Assembly (NCBI RefSeq): GCF_963576615.1
Contig: NC_088711.1
Coordinates: 11,947,369 to 12,011,368, forward strand
Direction of reading: 5' to 3'
Length of the DNA stretch: 64,000 bases
Source of the DNA: Watersipora subatra
Taxonomy: Eukaryota; Bryozoa; Gymnolaemata; Cheilostomatida; Watersiporidae
A model generated the notes under the pieces. That model made no database searches and was not told the DNA's origin. It worked only from the letters and a program-made list of their open reading frames with translations. The translations under genes were made by a program, and so were the position numbers. Shown here in pieces: positions 32,399 through 43,348 of the stretch; within the stretch, counting starts at the first letter, position 1; the number at the start of each line of letters is the position of its first letter.

Positions 32399-32762
32399 TA
32401 TGGACTTGCTAGGCTCAGCTTGTTGGACTTTCCAATAGCCATATGTATCAAGCTATCTTGGGATTAGCATGGTAATACGCAGCCAACTTTTATGGAAAGC
32501 CAATGGACTATCTCATAACTTCATATATAAGAAGCCGTAAGCCGGTGTTTAACAGAAGAGTAAGAATTTGCAAAAAGAGAAGATAGGTACTCTAATTAGA
32601 GAGAGAGAACAAAGAGCGCAGAGCAAGGAATACGGACTATGAGCTACAAAACTACAGACTGAATATTACGTTCCTAATAATCATTGAGAACAGCGTGGTA
32701 AATTAATTTACCTCTGTGCAGCTTTGTGTATACATATAGATTTGGACATTCTTGCATTTACA
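32399..32762 (+). mobile_element. Candidate solo LTR
   Basis: AGTGT occurs on both sides (32394-32398 and 32763-32767). The interior has a TATATAAG box near 32523 and ends TTTACA. It is absent from units 1 and 3. The ends do not follow the usual TG...CA rule, so this is tentative. Confidence 0.3.
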
Positions 32763-32777
32763 AGTGTAACTGTTTGA

Positions 32778-34055
32778 GTATTTATCCTTTGTAACTCATT
32801 TCAGCATTACGCTTGATTGTACAGAATGTTATTTACTTGTTCTGTCTTTTCCTGCTTATAGAGCTTGTGTAATAATGAGGCATACTCATTCACCAATCAC
32901 CTTGCTTGAAACAATTACAGTTGTGCATGAGACTCATTCAGTACAAAACAACTTGTACGCAGAACTCATTTGCAAGTGGCTAGTCAGCGCTGACTTCCAC
33001 AACAATAGATTGACAAATAGTGTTTGAAGCACAACAATTAAAGCATCAATTAAGTCAGTACTGTTTCAGCTTATTCAGGTTCTTCAATATCTTGGTTTTC
33101 AAATGAGCCATTGTTTGACATGGTGAGACAGACATTGGTTGGTGTTTATAGGATTTCCCCAGAACTCTACCACAGAAATGTTCAATGGTATAAGCTCGCA
33201 GATTATGACGTCACAATTTTCATATTCGGTGTTGTGGGCTCTTACCGCTTATTTTTATCGCTTACCACTTTTATTTATCAACTACAATAATGATGGTAGT
33301 GGCAGGCGAAGGTAGGACAACTCCAGAGAACCAATGAAGATGATAAAGGAATCAGTGTCATTAGATCTCCATGTGCAGATTATTTCTATGGCTATTTCTA
33401 TAGCTCACATTCCAAGCATCATACTATGTTTTCCCGATGATATTATGCACTAGCCCTCTCTTTTTATTGTGATGTTGAGGGGCACGACTGAGGCTAATTA
33501 ATTTCAAGCATTGTGTGATCTCGCGAAAGTGCAATTTACATATAGTCCTAGGGCCACGCCACTGCAGGTCACATTCAATCGATGTGATTTCATTGCCTTT
33601 ATCAATAACAGTATATTTATTGAAGCACAATCATATTTAGAAAGCAACATGGAAAGCGATATGGATTCTTCAGATAACAATACTACTACAACTAAGGATG
33701 AAAAAGCAAACCCTAGCAGTCACCCGAAATCTATTAACTGAGAACAGGTGTTTGTATTGGTCGGGCGTTAGCAGAATCCCTGGGCATTGTTGATTATCTA
33801 GAACCCCAGTTTATTATTAGCGCTTTCTGGGTTTAGGAGCACCGATTGTCACGGAAAAGCGCAGCGTCAATGGCAGCGAAAGGGATCGACGGCCTAAAGC
33901 TAAATGCTAATTATGACATCACATTGTGGGAATGACAACCAAGTGTTTTTTTATTGCAGGACATACTTGTGACACCCTGTTTTTCATAGTTCTATTATTC
34001 TTTGTGTATTGAATATAGGCTCATTCGAAAGCCAAGACTCTGATGTACTGAAATA
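32778..34055. other. Duplicated sequence with only eroded short frames, unit 2
   Basis: Counterpart of 1954-3225. A frame with ATG at 33650 (MESDMDSSDNN) runs to 33741 but is frameshifted in unit 1. No supported gene. Confidence 0.4.
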
Positions 34056-34059
34056 TATG

Positions 34060-34260
34060 ATAAAAGTACTGATATAATTGATGTGCTTTAAAATAACTTT
34101 CTCTGCTTAGAGAATGAATATTAGATGGAAGATTGTAAAGCAAATAGCAATGATATTTTCAAAATAAATGTTGTATGTAATTTGTACATGTCACATAAGT
34201 TGAAATGAGTGAAAAATCTAACTGTCCAATAAGAAATGAGTACACAAGCCATATATATTT
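34060..34260 (-). mobile_element. LINE 3' UTR fragment, unit 2
   Basis: Counterpart of 3230-3425. Confidence 0.6.
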
Positions 34261-34835
34261 ATAAATTATTATATAAACTTAATACAAGCACGGCAAACCC
34301 ACCTTAACTCACTAGCTTTGGCAGAACATAATCGAATATTCTAAGTTAGAGGAGACAACTACTGCTTGCAGTCACATATTTATCGTTTGGTTATAATATA
34401 AAAGGTCTATCCACCAGCCAGTATCTAGTGTTAATGGTAAAAATAACACTATGTTATTCACATGGCTCGCTTAAAATTTATGAGTGGCTCGTGTCATACA
34501 AGATTTTGATAAGAATTCTGATAGCTAGCTGAGCCATTAGTGTTCCCTGTTACAATATTAACTCACACGATACATGATTTTACTTGTTTCGGATTTTTTA
34601 AGCTGAATTTTAAAAATAACGCTTTTCAAACGTAACCTATATTTAAATCATTCATTCGATTTGATCAATTACTTGTTGCCATTTTTATGATTCTTGTCTG
34701 GCATAATTTAAAAAAATTCTGTTTGAAATTTAAATATCATTAATAACTCACCATTTCAAATTTTTATTCCAAAAAACTACTCTTTCCATAAAAACGTTTT
34801 AATTGATCAGACCCGCTGTCAGTAGAAAACAAAAA

Positions 34836-35012
34836 GCCAATCAGCTTCAAGCCAATCAGCTTCAAGCCAATCAGCTTTAAGCTAAACAGTTTTAAGCCGA
34901 TCAGCTTTAAGCTAAACAGTTTTAAGCCAATCAGCCTTTAGCGAATCAGCATTAAGCCAATCAACTATAAGCCAATCAGCCTTAAGCCAATCAGCTTTTA
35001 GCCAATGGCAGA
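34836..35012 (+). repeat. CCAAT-rich minisatellite, unit 2
   Basis: Same array as at 4005-4185, with one extra exact CCAATCAG where unit 1 has cctatcag and ccaattag. Confidence 0.75.
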
Positions 35013-35417
35013 ACATTATGTTTGTTAATCATAAAAATCACTACTCATTAATCTAAATAATGCTTACCATATACAAGCAGTTTAAAAACTATTTCTTTTT
35101 TATTTTCGAATTCATTTAAACAATATAATGTAGGTAAAACTATGTAGTCCTGTCTACTCTATTTACTGTCTGTTACATTAGAAGATTGGGATATTTATTC
35201 AATAATTGAAAACTGCTTTCAGACACTTTGGAGACCGCCTGACTTAATTCGTAAAACCACGAAGCTTTGCTTTCTGTCGTCAAACTTCAGCGGCATAAAA
35301 TTACATTATAGTAGATATTCTCTTCAACTACTTTGTTTATAAAAGAAATACATAAGTTGTAAGAAAAGTTGAATAACAGAGGGTTTTATCACACAATGAT
35401 ACATTTTATTTTTGTAG

Positions 35418-35493
35418 GTGCTGGTGCTGCAGAGTTGCCTTACTGATCGCGACCAACAGGGGTCTACGAGTCATAACACAGCGGCTAACTTTG
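35418..35493 (+). CDS. Candidate 76-nt exon, unit 2
   Basis: Same acceptor and length as the unit-1 exon, but the donor has drifted to GTAAAC, which may weaken splicing in this copy. Confidence 0.35.
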
Positions 35494-35968
35494 GTAAACT
35501 ATTTATTAATGAAATTACTAACTATATGCTCAAACTTCTACATTCGCATGTATATAAACCTGCTATTACTGTTTCTGAGCAAGTCCAAGAGGACACCTGC
35601 TAGCAGGTAGCCTTGTCTTCATATATCTCTAAAGCACCTGCATAGCTTGTCAGAGCTGTCAACCATGACCATCTCTTCAACAGTCAAATTAAAAAGAACA
35701 ACCAACACAAGAATTACGTATTATGACTTTCAAATTTTATGAAAATTCAGACGAGTTTCTTCAGGAAGTAGAATCTTCTCTGGAAGAACCCGGTTATATT
35801 TATCAGAACATGATAGAATTCAAAGTATATTTTTATTAGACATGGTTGAAAAAATTTCCTAAGAACACCTTTCTGCGACATTTATGTTTAAGATACACCT
35901 AGAAACTGCTGCACAGGTTTCATACCAATAGTTTGCAAGGTCGGTTGATGGTACAGCAATAACAGATT

Positions 35969-36319
35969 ATGCCTTTTCATTTAGACGTGAAGAAAGCGAG
36001 CATCGCTCTAGGCATTGGAAGCAGAAGTTGTGACAGCTACAGATTTCCGTGTGGAGATTGCTGCCTCATTACCTCAACTTCACGCGGAAAGACATCTGCG
36101 CGAGGCTTCCTAGCTGGAACCCTTGCAAAAATCACTCGGGGAAAATCCTCAGATGAGACCTCGGACATACGAAACGTTTTCTTGGAAGCAAATAGAAAAA
36201 TGAATAAACGGCAAATACCAGAAATACACCATAATTTATCAAAAATACTGCTATTGCAACCACCTCATCAACGCTTTAGTATGCGACAGAAAGTAGTTAA
36301 CTTTTTTCGGAGCAAGTAA
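35969..36319 (+). CDS. Conserved 116-aa hypothetical protein, unit 2
   Basis: ATG to TAA, same length as the unit-1 copy, no interruption. About nine residues differ, mostly in the N-terminal 60; the last 50 residues are almost unchanged (one Gln/Arg and one Ile/Val difference). Uneven divergence with a preserved frame supports coding, though recent duplication could also explain it. Confidence 0.5.
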   Translation: MPFHLDVKKASIALGIGSRSCDSYRFPCGDCCLITSTSRGKTSARGFLAGTLAKITRGKSSDETSDIRNVFLEANRKMNKRQIPEIHHNLSKILLLQPPHQRFSMRQKVVNFFRSK

Positions 36320-36739
36320 GCTAGACTGTTATATACTTACACGTACGTAGATACTAATCCAAGGATAAATACTAAATGAGCAAGGAAATATTGTTCATTT
36401 GAGAATTTACAAAATTAGAACTTTTTTGAAAAAGTAGCTAATTTGTAGATTTTGCTTTTTTTCATGCCAAAATTTGAAATAACTTGTCAATATTTTGAGA
36501 ATTACTTTTTTTATGATTCTCATGCAGTTTCCTTCCACGTACAGTCAGTGTGCTTATCTCCCTATATGGCACCTATACTGCTGCCAACATTTATAAACTG
36601 TTCTCTCAAGTGATGTATATTCAACTACATGTATTAATAAACATACGAACTGTATACTGAGTTTATTGGGTGGCACACCATGTATTATAACTCAAAACTT
36701 GTGAGAGATGTGAGCTTAGAATCTTCATAATTATCTACC

Positions 36740-37210
36740 ATATACAGGTCAATCATAAATTGTTAAAACTGTATACCTTACGCATATCAACTATATATTA
36801 ACCAAACTGTATACCATATAAAGGGCAAGTATACAATGACGAAACCGTATACCATATACAGGGCAACTATACATTGATGAAACTGTGCGCCATATACAAT
36901 GAACCATACATTGACCAAACTGTACATAACGTACAGGGCAATTATACATTGATGAAATGGTGTATTATATCCAAGTGAACTATACATCGACCAAATTGCA
37001 CATAATATAGAGGGAAAGTATACAATAACTAAACTGCACACCATAGATAGGGCAAGTATACATTGATAAAGTTGTATACCATATACAGGGCAACTGTACA
37101 TTGATGAAACTACGTCATATACAATGAACATTGACCAACATATACAGTTGGGTCAATATACATTGACCCAACTGTATATAATATACAGGATAAGTATACA
37201 TTGATAAAAC
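36740..37210. repeat. Tandem array, about 42-bp unit, unit 2
   Basis: Counterpart of 6880-7350, ending abruptly at gtatacc where unit-2-specific sequence begins. Confidence 0.8.
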
Positions 37211-37264
37211 TGTATACCTAGCCTGTCTTGACAAACTGTTGTTTTTGCAGAGTTCTTCTCCGTC

Positions 37265-37310
37265 GAGCGGAGCGAGCAAAACAACAACTGTTGTTTTGCT
37301 CGCTCTGCTC
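37265..37310. repeat. Near-perfect 46-bp palindrome
   Basis: Arms of 22 bp (GAGCGGAGCGAGCAAAACAA then CA; complement from 37289) with a 2-bp centre and one mismatch. It sits at the left edge of the unit-2 deletion. Confidence 0.9.
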
Positions 37311-38590
37311 ACCGAGGGACAACTATATAGTTGCAAAGAAACCGACAGTATAAAGACACGTAACATTGCAACTTAAAGACAATAGCTAATATCAACTATA
37401 GCAATGATATCAACTAGTGGTGTCATTTTGCATGTTTTTTTTCTAAGCATTCTCAATAAATTTTTGTAAATTTTAATATGGAACATCCTGGCAAGCAGAT
37501 CACCTGGCAATCAGATCAACTGGCAATCAGATGACCTCAAAACATCAAAAACAAATGTTTAAAGAATATTGATTGATACCTTCCGATAAACTCTAAATTA
37601 GAAATTTAAAATTTTTAAAATTTAAAATTAAAATTTTGTATAAATTCATGTTTAAGATATCTTTAATATTTCTTTCCTATTGTATCTTTGGTTGGGTTGC
37701 TGTGATGTCCGCTAATAGAAACTATATTGGTCTTCTTGGTATACAGTTGACAGTTCTTCTTATACATTTATAGCAAAGAGAACCAGGTTCCAATTATAAG
37801 AAAAGACAAGTATCACTATCATCATACAACTCTAGCTATTGTGTTGGTATTTTTTGTAGCGATGGCTTTTGCTAGCAGATGTCTTATGATTTCCCACCGC
37901 TGCTATAAATATCGTACACCTGTTTGAGCCAGATTATATGTTCATGATCCCCGTAAATTATTGTTTGTTCTGTGTCCAAGAGAGAACCCTAACGATTAAA
38001 AATGCAACAAAAAAAACAGCTTCATTTGACGAACTGGCAGCATCAGTTTTGGTTTGGACAATAATGGCAAACCGAAGTTGTTACAGAGAACGGATATTGA
38101 CTGACGATCAATCAATTTTTGTCAGTGAATAGATTTTGTTCAATTTGAGACGACTTGCTGTCAAAGCAATCAATTTATCTAAATATCTTGTAAACTTAAG
38201 ATTTAAACATCCATAACATTCTAATCATTCTCTATTCATAAAGATTATTCGCTCAGTTTCATTTTGTTGACAATGTCACTTCCTGTCTGATGAATTCTTC
38301 TTTCGCCAATGATTAAATGAATCATCTGTAGATGACAAGATTTCTAATAATGATACCTGTCCAAGTTTTTATCACCAACTTAATGATTACTCAAGTGTTG
38401 TCAAATGTATTTCATGTTGTGATTACTTTTAGCAGGTATCGGCAGCAGTAGACACATCTGCTCAGTTAATATCACTAGTCAGCACGATGCTTGATTTGAT
38501 CAATTTGTATTGGCACTACTAACTATTGGCACCACTAAAAACCTTATTCTGTGGCACTTAACAGATTTCAGTTTGAATAAACTTTTAATT
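37311..38590. other. Unit-2 remnant of the IQ gene region
   Basis: 37311-37950 is private to unit 2 and shows no gene. 37950-38560 matches the presumed intron after the first IQ exon in unit 1 (from about 9425). The IQ exons themselves are missing. At about 38565 the sequence jumps to the equivalent of 12955. Confidence 0.6.
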
Positions 38591-38739
38591 TTGGTTAAAA
38601 GGGACTTATTAACAGCTGTACACAGGTTTAGAGAGAGAGGTTTAGCAAGCTTGCTAAACATTTCATTATCCGTGCTTGATTGAGTAACCAACACACCAAA
38701 ATATTGCCAAATCACTTCATTCGCGATTTTAATTTTGGT

Positions 38740-39035
38740 AAGAGGCTTTTATTTCAAGTTCACCGAAAAGAGTGACTCTATTGCTTACATGAAACATACC
38801 TGTACGTAGAATACTCAAATTGTATCTCCAATCTGCCTGACCATCCATTACATTTCTACTTTCTAAAAAATCCCAGCACTTTATACCAGACACTAGCCCT
38901 TCGCTAATTTACATTATTTACATTACATTCATATATATATTGTTTTGTCTCACGGACTAATTTGCTTTGAGCAGCGCTGACAGGTGTAATTAAAGTTAGC
39001 ATCTACATTATCTATCTATTATACATCACACAATG
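38740..39035 (+). repeat. Left arm of inverted repeat, unit 2
   Basis: Counterpart of 13110-13375, paired with about 45030-45300. Confidence 0.55.
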
Positions 39036-39216
39036 TCTTGTTCCCTAGAACAACAGTTCAGAATCATAGCACACATCTAATATGGTGTTTATATAACTCC
39101 TTATTTTAGATGTCGTATGTCTAGCTGCATGAGGATATGCTAAGTGTAACTGTTGCTCATTGTGTCTAGCAAAATAAAATTTGTAAAAATTACATAAACA
39201 TATAACTTACAGTGAA

Positions 39217-39890
39217 TATTTCATAGACATATACAAGTACACCAGGTGAATATTTCATATACATATACAAGTACACCAGGTGAATATTTCATAGACATAT
39301 ACAAGTACACCAGGTGAATATTTCATAGACATATACAAGTACACCAGGTGAATATTTCATATACATATACAAGTACATCAGGTGAATATTTCATATACAT
39401 ATACAAGTACACCAGGTGAATATTTCATAGACATATACAAGTACACCAGGTGAATATTTCATATACATATACAAGTACACCAGGTGAATATTTCATATAC
39501 ATATACAAGTACACCAGGTGAATATTTCATAGACATATACAAGTACACCAGGTGAATATTTCATATACATATACAAGTACACCAGGTGAATATTTCATAG
39601 ACATATACAAGTACACCAGGTGAATATTTCATAGACATATACAAGTACACCAGGTGAATATTTCATATACATATACAAGTACATCAGGTGAATATTTCAT
39701 ATACATATACAAGTACACCAGGTGAATATTTCATAGACATATACAAGTACACCAGGTGAATATTTCATAGACATATACAAGTACATCAGGTGAATATTTC
39801 ATAGACATATACAAGTACACCAGGTGAATATTTCATAGACATATACAAGTACACCAGGTGAATATTTCATAGACATATACAAGTACACCA
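39217..39890. repeat. 34-bp minisatellite, private to unit 2
   Basis: About twenty near-identical copies of a 34-bp unit (tgaatatttcatagacatat followed by acaagtacaccagg), with two alternating variants (tagac/tatac) and a rarer acatc form. It is inserted in the equivalent of about 13555 and is absent from units 1 and 3. Confidence 0.95.
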
Positions 39891-39959
39891 GAGCAATAAA
39901 GTTCAAACTTACTAAATTGTTATACACTGACCTAACATACAAGATCTTTACTAGAGAAT

Positions 39960-40920
39960 ACATCTGTATACAGATATAGTCTGCATACTGATGTATTCTG
40001 TATACTGACGTATTTTGCACACAGTTACATTATTCACAGATTTCTGACGTGACTAGACCTAGAGTTCAGCTGTTTCTGTCTAACAAAATTTGGTTTTGAC
40101 TTTGTTCTACCTTTGAAGTAACAAAGTGCGACTTTGCCAAGACTTTGACCTCCAGATAATCAGAACGTGGTGATACAACATTGAAGATTTTACACTTGTT
40201 CCAATCCTTAGAACAAATCTGCATTGTAATAACAGCCCAACTCCTAGAGACACCCACACATAGCCTGAAATAGTCACTTAGCCACCCTAATACAATATGA
40301 TCACTAATATTCATGCAACAGTTTTAGTGCCTGGGCTAGGGTTTTGCATCAGTTAGTTGGGAAACCCTACTGTTACTCATTATTTCCCCAATATTTATTT
40401 CCCCCTATGAATCAGCTCAATCGCTAAGCTGTAATTGGTTCAAAAAACAGCAATAAACCACTTGTCTGATAGTGTTAGTATCATAGTCGAGGTTAGACCA
40501 ATCCTTTTCATATGCGAATGCACACAGGCATTTTGCTCACTCAGCTATAACAGAGCGTACGAGAAGCAGCAAGCCGCTCAACAGATCACAATGGTAAGTT
40601 TCCTAGAATAACACGTTTACTAGTCAATCCAGAGTGGTTGATCGCTCATTGACATTTCTTGAGGCAGTCACCAACATCTACTTAACAGCATTGTCAGACT
40701 CCTAAACATAAACTGAGACTTTTTAAGCTATATTCGTTGGTGAGAGCAACTTGATTACATCTAATATCTCTATAATACTATTTGCATTTTATTGCAACTG
40801 CCCTAACATGAGGTTGGACTTACAAAGGACAGATATACAGCAGATAGCGCCTCCTTCTACACTGCAGAGTGTTCAATCATGATCATATCTAATCGCTTCT
40901 ATTGTACTCTTTCTATGCTT
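39960..40920. other. Duplicated non-coding sequence, unit 2
   Basis: Collinear with 16190-17110 of unit 1. No gene was seen. Confidence 0.4.
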
Positions 40921-40924
40921 ATTG

Positions 40925-41390
40925 TGGCTTTGAGGCTTCTGTTGTACTTATCATTACTTGAAGGCTTCTGTTGTACTTATCATTACTTGAAGGCTTCTGT
41001 TGTACTTATCATTACTTGAAGGCTTCTGTTGTACTTATCATTACTTGAAGGCTTCTGTTGTACTTATCATTACTTGAAGGCTTCTGTTGTACTTATCATT
41101 ACTTGAAGGCTTCTGTTCTACTTATCATTACTTGAAGGCTTCTGTTGTACTTATCATTACTTGAAGGCTTCTGTTCTACTTATCATTACTTGAAGGCTTC
41201 TGTTGTACTTATCATTACTTGAAGGCTTCTGTTGTACTTATCATTACTTGAAGGCTTCTGTTGTACTTATCATTACTTGAAGGCTTCTGTTGTACTTATC
41301 ATTACTTGAAGGCTTCTGTTGTACTTATCATTACTTGAAGGCTTATGTTGTACTTATCATTACTTGAAGGCTTCTGTTCTACTTGAAGTG
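40925..41390. repeat. 29-bp minisatellite, private to unit 2
   Basis: Around fifteen copies of ttgaaggcttctgttgtact plus tatcattac, almost identical. The pre-expansion sequence is visible in units 1 and 3 (tagaggcttctgttgcactt at about 17120; 57850-57960). Confidence 0.95.
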
Positions 41391-41885
41391 ACTTGGAGTT
41401 TCGTTGAACTTGACATGACTTACAGGCTTCTGTTGTACTTGACATGACCTGAACACTTTCAAGTCATGTCAAGTAATTGACTTTATGCATCAACTTATCA
41501 TCATATATCATGCAATTCTCTACCTTATCACATACAATGGGAATGTGTACTTTGATGAGATATATTGTGTTCTATGTGAAGTCTATATACAGCTGTTCCA
41601 TTACTAGCATTTCTTCGCTGTAGCTTATTCATTCCTTAGCAGCTGGTCACTAATATTGGTTTTAGTGGAGTCGAAATGGCGATCTTCTGAGCCACAACAA
41701 TTAGTTGTAAACTAGGTCAGGTTCTTTGCCTTTGATTGGCCACCATGTTCATGGTTGCAGTAGTAGGAATATGAGTGTAAGTTTATTCACCTTCGACTGC
41801 TCGATTATGTAACTATCACATATAGGTCTGCATGCTTCAAGTCAAAAAATAACTTGGAAGTACTCAAAAGGTCTCTAACAAAATT

Positions 41886-42145
41886 ATGTATTTGCAGTTA
41901 ATTTTTAGGAAAGACAAGTTGGAGTTTTTTAAATCTCCAGTAGAAGTAGACACGTACACAGGTTTCTTAAGTCTTGAGAATACTCAAGATTTCTTAGTAC
42001 TTGAGAATACTCAAAAGGTCTCTAACAAAACTCTGTACTTGCAGAGTATTGTTAATGCAGAGAAATCTCAAGTTAATTTCTAAGAAAGACAAGTTAGAAT
42101 CTTTCAGATCTCAAGTGGAAGTAGACACGTACACAGGTTTCTTAG
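41886..42145 (+). repeat. Internal duplication with shared short frame, unit 2
   Basis: Counterpart of 17804-18060. Here the second copy follows a short insertion and is out of frame. Confidence 0.35.
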
Positions 42146-42559
42146 CAAAAGTTTTAAAGCTAGCCAGGCGCTGATCTGTTTTTCACATTAATAACATTGA
42201 CTACTATCACAGCGTGCGGGTATTTGTTCAGTATTTGCCTCTGACAATGCTAGTGCGTGATTGATTTGCGTTTCAAGCAGTTACGAAAGGCAACAAGTCT
42301 ACTATGGAATGATACATAACAAGAGTCAGTATAAACAAGCACTGGAACTTTGGACAAGTGTAAAAGGCCAAGTGACTTACAGGCTCTGTTTGTGTAGTCA
42401 CTGAGGCCTCACCACTATCTATTCCCTTCTAGATGTGAGTGAACTTAAAGCTGCAGATGTTTTCATTCAACTCATCCTTCAGTAAACCAGTCAGCAAGTA
42501 GCATATACTGAGGTTGTAGCGAAATTGGTCAACCAGCTTGGTACAGAAAACACACGGCT

Positions 42560-42890
42560 TAGCTGTTTACCACACTGTTGCATTCTGTACACTGATGTAT
42601 TATGCCCATCGTTGTACTCTGGGCACTGATGTATTCTGTACACATGCAGATGCACTCTACACACTGATGTATTTTGTGTACTGTTGTATTTCGTACACTG
42701 GGGTATTCTGTACACTGATGTATTCTGAACACTGATGTATTTTGTGTGCTGATATATTCAGTATACTAATGTATTCTGTGTAGGCCCTACTGATATATCC
42801 TGTACACCGATGTAATCTGTACACTGATGTAATCTGTACACTGTTGCATTCTACACATTGACATATTCTTCACAGAGTTCTTTGACACAT
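42560..42890. repeat. 17-bp minisatellite upstream of the unit-2 caspase gene
   Basis: A shorter and more degenerate version of the array at 18500-19030. Confidence 0.8.
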
Positions 42891-42900
42891 TCTTAATTGT

Positions 42901-43257
42901 TACATGGTACGTTCATTGGCTAATCCTGTTAGCCAATGAATGTACCATGTATCACACGGCGTGATACATGGTACATTCATCACGCCGTAGCGAATGATAC
43001 CATGTAGTTCATTCGCCACGGTGAATCAACTACATGGTATCAGTAGTTGATTCACCGTGGCGTATCAACTACTGTGATACGCCACGGTGAGTTGGCGTAT
43101 CACAGTAGTGATATGCCAACTCTACTGGCGTATCACTACTGGCGTAGTGATACGCCAGTATCACTACGCCATGTAGTGATACTGGCGTAGTGAGTATCAC
43201 TACATGGCGATACATGTAGTATCGCCATGTATCTACATGGCGTATAGATACATGGCG
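42901..43257. repeat. Chain of interlocking palindromes
   Basis: At least twelve inverted repeats follow each other, most sharing an arm with the neighbour. Arm pairs: 42901-42923/42929-42951 (one mismatch); 42958-42965/42979-42986; 42995-43009/43028-43042; 43014-43032/43044-43062; 43055-43067/43075-43087; 43089-43103/43108-43122 (one mismatch); 43125-43138/43145-43158; 43141-43153/43158-43170; 43156-43167/43173-43184; 43171-43183/43193-43205; 43203-43213/43219-43229; 43226-43235/43245-43254. The first equals the hairpin at 19049; the others replace the 14-bp minisatellite of units 1 and 3. Confidence 0.95.
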
Positions 43258-43348
43258 ATACATGGCGTATCACATGTAGTTTACTACCAATAGCATATCA
43301 CCTGTAGTGTATCGCTTGCTGTGTACAAGAAATGCATTGTTGCAGACT

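Noticed and set aside
39217..41390. CRISPR-like appearance of the 34-bp and 29-bp arrays
   Set aside because: The repeats are head-to-tail with no unique spacers, and the context is eukaryotic. They are minisatellites.
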